A stretch of 64,000 nucleotides of DNA, taken from contig NZ_PPHF01000074.1 of assembly GCF_002904335.1 (NCBI RefSeq), positions 186,001-250,000 of the forward strand, read 5' to 3'. The position numbers were made by a program, and so were the translations under genes. The DNA comes from Amycolatopsis sp. CA-126428. Its GTDB lineage: Bacteria; Actinomycetota; Actinomycetes; Mycobacteriales; Pseudonocardiaceae. Positions 7,644 through 16,756 of the stretch are shown here, one piece after another. The stretch's first letter is position 1. Every line of letters begins with the position of its first letter. The notes beneath the pieces were generated by a model, which worked only from the letters and a program-made list of their open reading frames with translations, did not search any database and was not told where the DNA came from.

Positions 7644-8639
7644 GTGACGGGGACCGCCGCCCTGGTCACCGTGATCGTGCTGACGCTCGTCTTCGACTAC
7701 ACCAACGGGTTCCACGACGCGGCCAACGCCATCGCCAGCGCGGTGTCGACGCGGGCGCTGACCCTGCGGGCCGCCCTCGTGCTGGCCGCGGTGATGAACC
7801 TGGCGGGCGCGCTGCTGTCGACCGGCATCGCCGCGACGGTGGCCAAGGGGATCATCGACGTCCCGGTGGGGCCGGACGCCCTCACCGTGGTCTTCGCGGC
7901 GCTGGCCGGCGCCATCACCTGGAACCTCGTCACCTGGTACTTCGGGCTTCCGTCGTCGTCCTCGCACTCGCTGATCGGCGGCATGGTCGGCGCGGCGCTG
8001 GCCGCCGCGAGCACCGTGCACTGGGCCGGGATCGCCGAGAAGGTGCTGATCCCGATGGTGGCGTCGCCGCTGCTCGGCCTGGCGCTGGGCTACTTCGCCA
8101 TGGTCGCCGCGCTGTGGCTGCTGCGCCGAGAGAACCCGCACCGCAGCGGCCGGGTGTTCCGCCGGTTCCAGCTCGTCTCCGCCTCGGCGCTCGCGCTCGG
8201 CCACGGCCTGCAGGACGCCCAGAAGGGCATGGGCGTGATCGTGCTGGCGCTGGTCGCGGCCGGCCAGCAGTCGACGTTCGCGGTCCCGTTGTGGGTGACC
8301 CTGGCGTGCGCCGCGGCCTTGTCACTGGGCACCTATTCGGGTGGCCTGCGGATCATGCGGACGCTGGGCAGGCGGGTCTTCCCGCTCGACCCGCCGCACG
8401 GGTTCGTCGCGGAATCGGTGGCGTCGTCGGTGTTGTACGTGACGGCGTTCGCGGTGAAGGCGCCGATCTCGACGACGCACGTCATCACGGCGGCGATCAT
8501 GGGTGTCGGCGCGACGCGGCGGCTGTCGGCGGTGCGGTGGGGGATCGCGCGCGACATCGTGCTCGGCTGGGTGCTGACCTTCCCGGCCGCCGCGGCGGTG
8601 GCCGCGGCCGTTTACCTGGTGGCCGACCTGATCACCTGA
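7644..8639 (+). CDS. PiT family inorganic phosphate transporter
   Basis: A 331-residue membrane protein with about ten hydrophobic segments. Both PiT signature halves are visible: FDYTNGFHDAANAIA near the N-terminus and KAPISTTHVITAAIMG near the C-terminus, plus GLPSSSSHSLIGG in the middle. The family imports inorganic phosphate, or metal phosphate, using proton or cation symport. Starts with GTG immediately after the stop of its PhoU-like partner. The shared SigB-type promoter suggests phosphate uptake is induced by stress here rather than by phosphate starvation (inference). Confidence 0.92.
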   Translation: MTGTAALVTVIVLTLVFDYTNGFHDAANAIASAVSTRALTLRAALVLAAVMNLAGALLSTGIAATVAKGIIDVPVGPDALTVVFAALAGAITWNLVTWYFGLPSSSSHSLIGGMVGAALAAASTVHWAGIAEKVLIPMVASPLLGLALGYFAMVAALWLLRRENPHRSGRVFRRFQLVSASALALGHGLQDAQKGMGVIVLALVAAGQQSTFAVPLWVTLACAAALSLGTYSGGLRIMRTLGRRVFPLDPPHGFVAESVASSVLYVTAFAVKAPISTTHVITAAIMGVGATRRLSAVRWGIARDIVLGWVLTFPAAAAVAAAVYLVADLIT

Positions 8640-8665
8640 GTTTGTCGGCCGCCACCCGCGGGAAG
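8640..8665 (+). promoter_or_regulatory. Possible SigB/SigF-type promoter for the alcohol dehydrogenase operon
   Basis: GTTT (8640-8643) directly behind the transporter stop codon, 16 bases, then GGGAAG (8660-8665). The -10 has A in place of T, so it is weaker than the others. Confidence 0.4.
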
Positions 8666-8703
8666 CCGGGACTTGACCACCCGCCCCGCGGAAAGGGAGA
8701 GCC

Positions 8704-9894
8704 ATGAAGGCAGTGACCTGGCACGGCAAACGCGACGTCCGCGTCGAAGAGGTGCCGGACCCGAAGATCGAGGAGGCCACGGACGCGGTCGTGCGGATCA
8801 CCTCGACCGGGATCTGCGGCTCCGACCTGCACCTGTACGAGGTGCTGGGGGCGTTCATGACCGAGGGCGACATCCTCGGCCACGAGCCGATGGGCGTGGT
8901 CGAAGAGGTCGGGCCGGAGGTGACGAACCTCAAGCCCGGCGACCGCGTGGTGGTCCCGTTCAACATCTCCTGCGGCCACTGCTGGATGTGCGAGCGCGGC
9001 CTGCAGTCGCAGTGCGAAACGACCCAGGTCAGGGAGCACGGCAAGGGTGCCTCGCTGCTCGGCTACACCAAGCTCTACGGCCAGGTCCCCGGCGGCCAGG
9101 CCGAGTACCTGCGGGTGCCGCAGGCCCACTACGGGCCGATCAAGGTGCCGGACGGCCCGCCGGACGAGCGGTTCGTCTACCTCTCCGACGTCGTTCCGAC
9201 CGCTTGGCAGGCCGTCGAGTACGCGAACATCCCCGACGGCGGCACCGTCGTCGTCTTCGGCCTCGGCCCGATCGGGCAGATGTCCTGCCGGATCGCGCGG
9301 CACCGCGGCGCCGGCCAGGTGATCGGGGTCGACCTGGTGCCCGAGCGCCTCGCGCGGGTCCGTGAACACGGCGCCACCGCGCTCGACACGCGTGACCACA
9401 AGGAAATCGGCGACTCCATCCGGCAGCTGACCAACGGGCGCGGCGCGGACTCGGTGATCGACGCCGTCGGCATGGAGGCGCACGGCGCCCCGGTCGGCAA
9501 GCTGGCGCACACCCTCGTCGGGCTGCTGCCGCAGCCGCTGGGCGAGAAGATCACCGAGAAGGCCGGGATCGACCGGCTCAGCGTGCTCTACGCCGCCATC
9601 GACAGCGTCCGCCGCGGCGGCACGATCTCGCTGTCCGGCGTCTACGGCGGGATGGTCGACCCGCTGCCGATGATGGAGCTGTTCGACAAGCAGATCCAGT
9701 TGCGGATGGGCCAGGCCAACGTCCGGCACTGGCTGGACGACATCATGCCGGTGCTGACCGGCGACGGCGACCCGCTCGGCGTCGAAGGCTTCGCCACGCA
9801 CAAGCTGCCCCTGGACGAAGCGCCCCGCGCGTACGAGATCTTCCAGAAGAAGCTCGACGGCGCCCAGAAGATCCTGCTGCAGCCCGCCAAGTAA
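8704..9894 (+). CDS. Zinc-dependent alcohol/formaldehyde dehydrogenase family protein
   Basis: A 396-residue medium-chain dehydrogenase. Catalytic zinc ligands are C38 in GICGSDLH and H60-E61 in GHEP. Structural zinc ligands are C90, C93, C96 and C104. VFGLGPIGQMSCR is the NAD-binding loop. The insert after residue ~250 (GAPVGKLAHTLVGLLPQPLG) and overall length match the glutathione-independent formaldehyde dehydrogenase-like subgroup rather than classic ADH. It likely oxidises an alcohol or aldehyde adduct; the substrate is unknown. AAGGGAGA precedes the ATG. A CocE hydrolase gene follows 18 bases later. Confidence 0.87.
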   Translation: MKAVTWHGKRDVRVEEVPDPKIEEATDAVVRITSTGICGSDLHLYEVLGAFMTEGDILGHEPMGVVEEVGPEVTNLKPGDRVVVPFNISCGHCWMCERGLQSQCETTQVREHGKGASLLGYTKLYGQVPGGQAEYLRVPQAHYGPIKVPDGPPDERFVYLSDVVPTAWQAVEYANIPDGGTVVVFGLGPIGQMSCRIARHRGAGQVIGVDLVPERLARVREHGATALDTRDHKEIGDSIRQLTNGRGADSVIDAVGMEAHGAPVGKLAHTLVGLLPQPLGEKITEKAGIDRLSVLYAAIDSVRRGGTISLSGVYGGMVDPLPMMELFDKQIQLRMGQANVRHWLDDIMPVLTGDGDPLGVEGFATHKLPLDEAPRAYEIFQKKLDGAQKILLQPAK

Positions 9895-9912
9895 CCCGGG
9901 AGGAAGTTGCTC

Positions 9913-11937
9913 TTGCGAGCCGTCACCTCGCTGCCGTACGAAATCACCGAGGAAGACCACGTCCGGATCCCGATGTCCGACGGGACCGTCCTGTCCGCCC
10001 GTATCTGGCGGCCGGTCTCGTCGGACATCGAGCCGGTGCCGGCGATCCTCGAATACATCCCCTACCGCAAGCGGGACCTCACCGCGCCCCGCGACTCGAT
10101 CCACCACCCCTACCTGGCCGGGCACGGGTACGCCTGCGTGCGCGTGGACATCCGCGGCACCGGCGAGTCCGAGGGTGTCCTGGCCGACGAGTACCTCGAA
10201 CGTGAGCAGCTCGACGCCGAAGAGGTCCTCGAATGGATCGCCGGTCAGCCGTGGTGCACCGGCGACACCGGGATGATGGGGATTTCCTGGGGCGCGTTCG
10301 CCGCGCTCCAGGTCGCGGCCCGGAAACCGCCGAGCCTGCGGGCGATCGTGATTTCGTCGTTCACCGACGACCGCTTCGCCGACGACATGCACTACATGGG
10401 CGGCTGCCTGCTGTCGGACAACGTGGCCGAATCCGGCACGATGTTCGCCTACGCCACGCTGCCGCCCGACCCGGCGGTCGTCGGCGAGCGGTGGCGGGAG
10501 ATGTGGCGGGAGCGGCTGGACAACTGCAGCCTGTGGATCGAAAACTGGCTCGGCCACCAGCGCCGTGACGACTACTGGCGGCACGCGTCGGTGTCGGAGA
10601 ACTACAGCGACGTCCAGGTGCCGGTGCTGGCCTCGAGCGGCTGGGCCGACGGCTACTCCAACGCGGTGATCCGGCTGCTGGCCCACCTCGACGTGCCGCG
10701 GCGCGGCCTGATCGGCCCGTGGTCGCACAAGTACCCGCACCTGGGCGAGCCGGGCCCGGCCATCGGCTACCTCCAGGAGGTCGTCGGCTGGTGGGACCAC
10801 TGGCTGCGCGGGGCCGAGAACGGCGCGATGGACGGGCCGATGCTGCGGACCTGGATGCAGGAGAGCGTGCCGCCGTCGACGTCGTACGAAGACCGCCCCG
10901 GCCGCTGGGTCGGGGAGGCCACCTGGCCGTCACCGCACGTCAAGCCGCAGGAGCTGCCGCTGGCCCCGCACCGCCTCGCGCGGCCGGGGGAGACGGTGCC
11001 CGACGAGGCGCTGACCGTGTCGTCGCCGCTGTCGGTCGGGCAGTTCTCCGGGAAGTGGGCGTCCTACAGCGCGCCGCCGGACCTGCCCTACGACCAGCGC
11101 GAAGAGGACGGCGGGTCGCTGGTCTTCGACACCGACGTGCTCACCGAGCGCTGTGAGATCCTCGGCTCGCCGAAGGTGCGGCTGGAGGTCTCGGCCGATC
11201 GGCCGGTCGCGATGGTGGCGGCGCGGCTGTCCGACGTCGCACCGGACGGGCGGGCCACCCGGGTCACCTACGGGCTGCTCAACCTGACCCACCGCGACGG
11301 CCACGACGAGCCGGCGCCGATGGAGCCGGGGGAGCGCTGTCCGGTCGAGATCGAGCTGAACGCCGTGGCGCAGGCTTTCCCGGCGGGGCACCGGATCCGG
11401 CTCTCGCTGTCGACGTCGTACTGGCCGCTGGCCTGGCCGCCGCCGACGCCGGTGCTGCTGAGTGTCCACACCGGACACAGCGCGCTCGAGCTGCCGGTGC
11501 GCCCGGTCGCCGAACCGGACGAGCTGCCGGCCCGGCCGTTCGGCGAACCCGAGGGCGCGCCGCCGATGTCCGTGACGGCGGTGACGCCGGGGGAGCAGCG
11601 CTGGACCGTCTCGCGGGACCTCGTCGGCTACCAGTCGGCGCTGGACATCGTGAAGGACGCGGGGACCGTCCGGTACGACGACCTCGACCTGGAGGTCACG
11701 CGGGACGTCCGCGAGCGGTACAGCTGGGTCGCCGACGACTTCTGCTCCCCGGTGGCGGAAACCACGTGGGACGTCACCTTCGCGCGCGGCGACTGGGTGG
11801 CGCGCAGCGAGACCCGCACGCGCGTGTCGTGCACCGATACCGAGTTCGTCGTCGATGCGCAGCTCGACGGCTATGACGGGGCCCGGCGGATCGTGTCGCG
11901 GAACTGGCACCGGCGGATTCCCCGGGACCTCGTCTGA
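9913..11937 (+). CDS. CocE/NonD family serine hydrolase (X-Pro dipeptidyl-peptidase-like)
   Basis: A 674-residue alpha/beta hydrolase with a C-terminal jelly-roll domain. The nucleophile is S125 in GISWG, DIRGTGESEG lies upstream, and SGWADGYSN with GPWSHKYPH supply the acid and base. The C-terminal half (GSPKVRLEVSADRPVAMVAARL) is the XPP C-terminal fold. These enzymes cleave esters or N-terminal X-Pro amides. Start choice: GGGAGGA (9898-9904) directly abuts the TTG at 9907 but is 8 bases from the TTG at 9913, so 9913 is preferred. No signal peptide is seen. Confidence 0.87.
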   Translation: MRAVTSLPYEITEEDHVRIPMSDGTVLSARIWRPVSSDIEPVPAILEYIPYRKRDLTAPRDSIHHPYLAGHGYACVRVDIRGTGESEGVLADEYLEREQLDAEEVLEWIAGQPWCTGDTGMMGISWGAFAALQVAARKPPSLRAIVISSFTDDRFADDMHYMGGCLLSDNVAESGTMFAYATLPPDPAVVGERWREMWRERLDNCSLWIENWLGHQRRDDYWRHASVSENYSDVQVPVLASSGWADGYSNAVIRLLAHLDVPRRGLIGPWSHKYPHLGEPGPAIGYLQEVVGWWDHWLRGAENGAMDGPMLRTWMQESVPPSTSYEDRPGRWVGEATWPSPHVKPQELPLAPHRLARPGETVPDEALTVSSPLSVGQFSGKWASYSAPPDLPYDQREEDGGSLVFDTDVLTERCEILGSPKVRLEVSADRPVAMVAARLSDVAPDGRATRVTYGLLNLTHRDGHDEPAPMEPGERCPVEIELNAVAQAFPAGHRIRLSLSTSYWPLAWPPPTPVLLSVHTGHSALELPVRPVAEPDELPARPFGEPEGAPPMSVTAVTPGEQRWTVSRDLVGYQSALDIVKDAGTVRYDDLDLEVTRDVRERYSWVADDFCSPVAETTWDVTFARGDWVARSETRTRVSCTDTEFVVDAQLDGYDGARRIVSRNWHRRIPRDLV

Positions 11938-11962
11938 GTTTCACCAACGCGTGACGGGGTAC
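11938..11962 (+). promoter_or_regulatory. SigB/SigF-type promoter for the SDR gene at 11972
   Basis: GTTT (11938-11941), 15 bases, GGGTAC (11957-11962), overlapping the hydrolase stop region. The GTG start is 9 bases downstream, predicting a leaderless mRNA. Confidence 0.65.
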
Positions 11963-11971
11963 GCACCGGGT

Positions 11972-13045
11972 GTGCGCATCGTGATCACCGGGGCGACCGG
12001 GAACGTCGGAACGGCACTGCTGGACGCGCTCGAGCCCGGCCACGACGTGGTCGGGCTCGCGCGGCGGCTGCCGGACACGACGGCCGAGCCGTACCGCCGG
12101 GCGGCCTGGCGGGCCGTCGACATCGGCCTCCCCGGCGCGGAGGAGGAGCTGGCGGAGGTGTTCACGGGCGCGGACGCCGTCGTCCACCTGGCGTGGGCGA
12201 TCTCGCCGGTGCGCGGCGACCCGCCGATGGCCCGCACCAACGACCACGGCACCCGGCACGTGCTCGCCGCGGCGGCGGGCGCCGGGGTCCCGCACCTGGT
12301 GGTGGCTTCATCCGTGGCTGCCTACGGGCCGGCGCCCCGCTGGGAGAAGGTGGCCGAGGACTGGCCGTGCGACGGCATCACGGGCAGCGCCTACAGCCGG
12401 GGCAAGGCCGCGCTGGAAACCCTGCTGGACCGGTTCGAAAAGGAGTATCCGCAGGTCGGGGTGGCCCGGATCCGGCCGTGCGCGATCCTGCACCGCAGCG
12501 CGGCCGGGGAGTTCGCGCGCTGGCTGCTCGGCCCGGCGGTGCCCGCCCACCTCGTCGGCGGACGGCGGCTGCCGGTTCCGCTGTGGACGGACCTGCGCGC
12601 GCAGGTGGTGCACACCACCGACGTCGCCGAAGCCATCCGGCTGATCCTCGGCAAGGGCTTCACCGGCGCGGTCAACCTGGCCGCGCCGGAGGTGCTCGAC
12701 GCGGACGCGCTGGCCGGTGTCCTGGGTGGCACCCGCCTCCCGGTGCCGAAGCCGGTGGTGCAGCTCGCGACCCGGGCGGCCTGGCTGGGCGGGGTGCTGC
12801 CGGTGCACCCGGGCTGGCTCGAGCTGGCCGATCGCGCCGCGCTCGGGGACACCACCCTGGCGGAGACCGCGTTGGGCTGGCAACCTCGGTATGACGCCGC
12901 GGCCGCGCTCGCCGACCTGGTCGCCGGGCTCCGGTCGGGCGCGGGGGCGGCGAGCCCGCCCCTGGCTCCGCCGCGCCGCGACGGGGTCCTGGCCCGGCTC
13001 CGCTCGCTCACCCGGGTCGGGCCGAGCCACCAGTCGCAAGCCTGA
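11972..13045 (+). CDS. NAD-dependent epimerase/dehydratase (atypical SDR)
   Basis: A 357-residue protein opening MRIVITGATGNVGTALLDAL, an NAD(P)-binding TGATGNVG loop. VVASSVAAYGPAP followed by YSRGKAALE (YxxxK) gives the SDR active-site order. The C-terminal third has a basic, Pro/Ala-rich tail after residue ~320. The GTG at 11972 is selected because the GGGTAC promoter element ends 9 bases before it and no ribosome site exists; the GTG at 11951 lies within that promoter. The substrate is unknown. The phytoene desaturase-like gene follows 17 bases later, probably in the same operon. Confidence 0.82.
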   Translation: MRIVITGATGNVGTALLDALEPGHDVVGLARRLPDTTAEPYRRAAWRAVDIGLPGAEEELAEVFTGADAVVHLAWAISPVRGDPPMARTNDHGTRHVLAAAAGAGVPHLVVASSVAAYGPAPRWEKVAEDWPCDGITGSAYSRGKAALETLLDRFEKEYPQVGVARIRPCAILHRSAAGEFARWLLGPAVPAHLVGGRRLPVPLWTDLRAQVVHTTDVAEAIRLILGKGFTGAVNLAAPEVLDADALAGVLGGTRLPVPKPVVQLATRAAWLGGVLPVHPGWLELADRAALGDTTLAETALGWQPRYDAAAALADLVAGLRSGAGAASPPLAPPRRDGVLARLRSLTRVGPSHQSQA

Positions 13046-13062
13046 CCAGCCGGGAGGCCGGA

Positions 13063-14655
13063 GTGAGTACGGAAGCCGTCGACGCGGTGGTGATCGGCGC
13101 CGGGCACAACGGCCTGGTGGCGGCGAACCTGCTGGCCGACGCGGGCTGGTCGGTGCTGGTCCTGGAGGCGACCGAGCACGTCGGTGGCGCCGTCCGGACC
13201 GCCGAAGTCACCGAGCCGGGCTTCCGCAACGACCTGTTCAGCGCGTTCTACCCGCTTTCGGCGGTGTCGCCGGTGATCCGGGGCCTGCGGCTGGACGAGC
13301 ACGGCCTGCGCTGGCGGCACGCGCCCGACGTGCTCGCGCACGTCCTGCCGGACGACCGGTGCGCGGTGCTTTCGCGGGACATCGACCGCACGGCGGCGTC
13401 GGCCGACGAGTTCGCCCCGGGCGACGGCGACGCGTGGCGGCGGTTGTTCGAGCAGTGGCGCGAGATTCGTGAGCCGCTGCTGAACGCGTTGTTCACGCCG
13501 TTCCCGCCGGTCCGCCCGGCCCTGAAGCTGTTGCGCCGCACCGGAACCGGCGACGCACTGCGGCTGGCACGCATGCTGACGCTGCCCGCGCGCCGCTTCG
13601 GCGACGAGCTGTTCGACGGCGAAGGCGCGAAGCTGCTGCTGGCCGGGAACTCCGCGCACAGCGACCTTTCGGTCGACAACGCCGGCAGCGCGGTGTTCGG
13701 CTGGCTGCTCGCGATGGTCGGTCAGGACGAGGGCTTCCCCGTGCCCGAAGGGGGCGCGGGCGAGCTGGCCGCGGCACTGGTCCGCCGGCTCGAGTCGCGG
13801 GGCGGGCGAATCCACTGTGGACGTCCGGTGCGTTCGGTGCTCGTCGGGGACGGGCGGGCGCTCGGGGTCCGGGACGCCGCGGGTGATCCGGTCCGGGCGC
13901 GCAAGGCCGTGCTCGCCGACGTGCCCGCGCCGGTGCTGTACCGCGAGCTGGTGGGGGAGGAGTGGCTGCCGTCCCGGCTGGTCGAGGACCTCGGCAAGTT
14001 CGAATGGGACAGCGCGACGGTGAAGGTGGACTGGGCCCTGTCCGGCCCGATCCCGTGGACGGCCGAAGGAGCCCGCGGCGCGGGCACGATCCACCTCGGA
14101 ACGGACCTCGACGGGCTGTCGGCGTTCGGGGGCGAGCTCGCCCGCGGCCGGACCCCCCGCCGCCCGTTCCTGCTGCTCGGCCAGATGACCACGACCGACC
14201 CGACCCGCTCACCGGCGGGCACGGAGGCGGCGTGGGCGTACACGCACGTCCCGCGCGGCACGGTGGAGAACCGGGCGGCGCTGGATCGGCGGGTCAAGCG
14301 GATCGAGGAGCTGGTGGAGGCGAACGCGCCGGGGTTCACGGAGCTGATCAAGGCCCGCTACCCGCAGGGACCGGCGGAGCTGGCGGGCCACAACCCGGGC
14401 CTGGTCGGCGGCGCGATCAACGGGGGAACGACGGCGATCCACCAGCAGCTGTTCTTCCGCCCGGTGCCGGGCACGGGCCGCGCGGACACGCCGGTGGACA
14501 GGCTGTTCTTGGCGGGAGCCTCGGCCCACCCGGGCGGAGCGGTCCACGGCGGCCCGGGAGCGAACGCGGCCCGGGCGGCGATGGCCCGGGCGGGGATGCT
14601 GGGCGGCGGATACGCGGCGGTGATCCGGGCGGCCCACCGGGCGATCTACGGCTGA
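13063..14655 (+). CDS. FAD-dependent oxidoreductase of the phytoene desaturase family
   Basis: A 530-residue protein. The N-terminal DAVVIGAGHNGLVAANLLAD is the FAD dinucleotide loop, followed by VLVLEATEHVGGAVRT, the GG motif of amine oxidase/CrtI-like flavoproteins. The C-terminus has VDRLFLAGASAHPGGAVHGG, the second FAD contact typical of CrtI and CrtO enzymes. No carotenoid genes are nearby, so desaturase function is not shown; retinol saturase-like or other polyene oxidoreduction is equally possible. GTG start with GGGAGG (13052-13057) five bases upstream. Cotranscribed with the upstream SDR. Confidence 0.85.
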   Translation: MSTEAVDAVVIGAGHNGLVAANLLADAGWSVLVLEATEHVGGAVRTAEVTEPGFRNDLFSAFYPLSAVSPVIRGLRLDEHGLRWRHAPDVLAHVLPDDRCAVLSRDIDRTAASADEFAPGDGDAWRRLFEQWREIREPLLNALFTPFPPVRPALKLLRRTGTGDALRLARMLTLPARRFGDELFDGEGAKLLLAGNSAHSDLSVDNAGSAVFGWLLAMVGQDEGFPVPEGGAGELAAALVRRLESRGGRIHCGRPVRSVLVGDGRALGVRDAAGDPVRARKAVLADVPAPVLYRELVGEEWLPSRLVEDLGKFEWDSATVKVDWALSGPIPWTAEGARGAGTIHLGTDLDGLSAFGGELARGRTPRRPFLLLGQMTTTDPTRSPAGTEAAWAYTHVPRGTVENRAALDRRVKRIEELVEANAPGFTELIKARYPQGPAELAGHNPGLVGGAINGGTTAIHQQLFFRPVPGTGRADTPVDRLFLAGASAHPGGAVHGGPGANAARAAMARAGMLGGGYAAVIRAAHRAIYG

Positions 14656-14836
14656 GGCCGCTTGGGCGCCCCCCGGATCCAGCGTATCGGCGCACACCGA
14701 CGAAAACGGCGTGGCCGCCGATCCGCGCTTGAGGCCGTGGAGGGCGTGAGCGCTGGGTGGCCGGGCGGCCGACTGCGCGCTCCGAACCGAGCGCGGCCGA
14801 AGCCCGCGCGGCGGTGGGTCCGGCTACCCCCGCGGC
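14656..14836. other. Intergenic space with no recognised element
   Basis: A 181-base gap between convergent genes. I see GC-rich sequence with no clear hairpin, promoter or coding signal. Confidence 0.5.
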
Positions 14837-15304
14837 CTACGGGCTCGGGTGGCCGTGCCGGGCGCGGGCGTACTTGCCCGTCGCCAAGTCCGCCAGCCGG
14901 GCCAGGGACTCCGTGTTGCGCGGCTTCGCGATCAGCGCCTGGACCGCCGCCGGGAGTATCTTGCCGGGGCCGCGGGTGATGTGCTCGGTCATCCGGACCA
15001 GCGTCTGCCCGTCGCCGTGGGGGACCAGCGTCAGGCCCACCGCGGCCTCTCCCAGCGGCCAGCCGTGCGCCTCCAGTGACAGCGACAAGCCCGGCTCGAC
15101 CGCCCGGACCACCGTCACGTCCTGGATGTGCACCGGCCACGGGCCCACGCTGTGGTGGATCCGGGAGCCGACCGCGGGCCAGTCCTCGTCGACGTCGCGG
15201 ATGTGGGAACTGCCGACCACCCAGCCGGCGTAGAGCCAGCCGTCGGCGAGCACCGCGAACACGGCGTCGGGCGGTACGTCGATCACGCGGCTGACCTCGG
15301 GCAC
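14837..15304 (-). CDS. SRPBCC/polyketide cyclase-like small protein
   Basis: A 155-residue protein opening MPEVSRVIDVPPDAVFAVLADGWLYAGWVV, characteristic of START/SRPBCC-fold proteins, whose helix-grip pocket binds hydrophobic ligands. Further fold markers are DVTVVRAVEPGLSLSLEAHGWP and RMTEHITRGPGKIL. No catalytic residues can be assigned. The GTG at 15304 has AGGAGG about five bases upstream. It is transcribed divergently from the YihY gene through a palindromic double promoter. Confidence 0.78.
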   Translation of the reverse strand: MPEVSRVIDVPPDAVFAVLADGWLYAGWVVGSSHIRDVDEDWPAVGSRIHHSVGPWPVHIQDVTVVRAVEPGLSLSLEAHGWPLGEAAVGLTLVPHGDGQTLVRMTEHITRGPGKILPAAVQALIAKPRNTESLARLADLATGKYARARHGHPSP

Positions 15305-15333
15305 GGCTTCCTCCTGGTTCGAGTGACGAAACA

Positions 15334-15363
15334 GGCATACCCACTCCCGGGACGGGGTATGCC
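15334..15363. promoter_or_regulatory. Palindromic divergent SigB/SigF-type promoter pair
   Basis: Perfect 9-base arms GGCATACCC and GGGTATGCC separated by 12 bases. Rightward: GCAT (15335-15338), 16 bases, GGGTAT (15355-15360). Leftward: the mirror image with GCAT at 15362-15359 and GGGTAT at 15342-15337. Each -10 therefore overlaps the other promoter's -35. Confidence 0.6.
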
Positions 15364-15387
15364 CGCCGGACCGAGCAGGAGGTGGCG

Positions 15388-16371
15388 ATGGTGGCCAGAC
15401 ACGGAAAAGAACCCGGCGGACCCGGCGAACTCTCGAAGCGGTCGTGGGGTGCGGCGCTCAAACGGACGTTCAAGCAGTTCAACCGGGACAACCTCACCGA
15501 CTGGGCGGCGGCGCTCACCTACTACGGCGTGCTGTCGCTGTTCCCGGGCATCATCGTGCTCACCGCGATCCTCGGCCTGCTCGGCCCGGACAAGATCCAG
15601 ACGGTGATCGACAACGTCAACCAGCTCGTCCCGGGCCAGGGCAAGGACATCCTCGTCGGCGCGATCAAGGAGCTGACGGGCTCGCGCAGCCTGGCCGGCC
15701 CGCTGGCGATCCTGGGCCTGCTGGGTGCGCTGTGGTCGGCGTCGGGCTACATCGGCGCCTTCATGCGGGCGTCGAACGCGATCTACGGCATGCCCGAGGG
15801 CCGGCCTATCTACAAGGTCATCCCGCTGCGGGTGGCGCTGACGATCGCCATCGTGGTGCTGCTGGCGCTGTGCGCGCTGGGCGTGGTCGCGACGGGTTCG
15901 GTGGCCCGCCGGATCGGCGACCTGATCGGGCTGGGGTCGACCGGGGTCCTGGTGTGGGAGATCGCGAAGTGGCCGGTGATCGCGCTGCTGGTGAGCGTGG
16001 CGTTCGCGCTGCTGTACTGGGTGGGGCCGAACGTGCGGCAGCCGGGGTTCAAGTGGCTGACGCCGGGCGGGCTGCTGGCCGTGGTGCTGTGGGTGCTGGC
16101 GTCGGCCGGTTTCGCGCTGTACGTCGCGAATTTCGGTTCCTACAACAAGACCTACGGTTCGCTGGCCGGGGTGATCGCGTTCCTTGTATGGTTGTGGATC
16201 TCCAACCTCGCGATCCTGCTGGGGGCCGAGCTGGACGCGGAGCTGGCCCGCGGCCGCACGATCGAGGCGGGGCGCGTGGAGGACCAGGAGGAGCCGTTCC
16301 TGCCGCCGCGGGACACGAAGGCGATGGACGAAGACGAAGCCGCGGCGGTGGCGGAGTCCGAACGGAAGTGA
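15388..16371 (+). CDS. YihY/virulence factor BrkB family membrane protein
   Basis: A 327-residue inner-membrane protein with about six membrane segments. LTDWAAALTYYGVLSLFPGIIVL is the YihY signature region near the N-terminus; WSASGYIGAFMRASNAIYGM and GSYNKTYGSLAGVIAFLVWL follow. It ends in a charged cytoplasmic tail rich in Glu and Asp. The molecular function of the family is unsettled; it is not ribonuclease BN, an older mislabel. The ATG at 15388 is five bases after AGGAGG; the GTG at 15382 abuts that site and is less likely. Coupled to the VOC gene four bases downstream. Confidence 0.87.
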   Translation: MVARHGKEPGGPGELSKRSWGAALKRTFKQFNRDNLTDWAAALTYYGVLSLFPGIIVLTAILGLLGPDKIQTVIDNVNQLVPGQGKDILVGAIKELTGSRSLAGPLAILGLLGALWSASGYIGAFMRASNAIYGMPEGRPIYKVIPLRVALTIAIVVLLALCALGVVATGSVARRIGDLIGLGSTGVLVWEIAKWPVIALLVSVAFALLYWVGPNVRQPGFKWLTPGGLLAVVLWVLASAGFALYVANFGSYNKTYGSLAGVIAFLVWLWISNLAILLGAELDAELARGRTIEAGRVEDQEEPFLPPRDTKAMDEDEAAAVAESERK

Positions 16372-16375
16372 GCGG

Positions 16376-16756
16376 ATGGCCTGCCGGATCACCGAACTGG
16401 TGCTGGACTGCCACGACCCCGACCGCCTGGCGGAGTTCTGGTGCGCGGTCCTCGGCTACGAGGTGATCGGCCACGAGCCGGACGGCCTGGCCCTGGGCCC
16501 GGCCGGCGCCCGGTTCGGCGAAGGGCCGGTGACGCTGATCCTGGCCCGGACGGACAACCCTCGCCGCGGCAAGCTCCCGTTGCACCTCGACGTGAGCCCG
16601 GCGGGGGTAAACCAGGAGACGGAGCTGGCGCGCTTGACGGCGCTGGGTGCTCGGGCGGCGGACGTGGGCCAGACCGGGCAGGAGTCGTGGGTGGTGCTGC
16701 AGGACCCGGAGGGCAACGAGTTCTGCCTGCTGCGCACGGACGTGGGCGCGGCCTGA
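16376..16756 (+). CDS. VOC family (glyoxalase-like) protein
   Basis: A 126-residue protein with two beta-alpha-beta-beta-beta units: ITELVLDCHDPDRLAEFWCAVLGYEV at the start and LQDPEGNEFCLLR at the end, the classic VOC opening and closing strands. It is likely a small metal-dependent enzyme or ligand-binding protein; no specific substrate can be named. It begins four bases after the YihY stop and must share its SigB-type promoter. The stop is followed by a repeat-rich stretch. Confidence 0.82.
   Translation: MACRITELVLDCHDPDRLAEFWCAVLGYEVIGHEPDGLALGPAGARFGEGPVTLILARTDNPRRGKLPLHLDVSPAGVNQETELARLTALGARAADVGQTGQESWVVLQDPEGNEFCLLRTDVGAA

Noticed and set aside
9907..9909. TTG at 9907 as start of the CocE hydrolase
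   Set aside because: It touches the GGGAGGA ribosome site directly; the TTG at 9913 has normal spacing.
13063..14655. Carotenoid biosynthesis locus
   Set aside because: The CrtI-like gene is alone; no phytoene synthase or cyclase gene is near.
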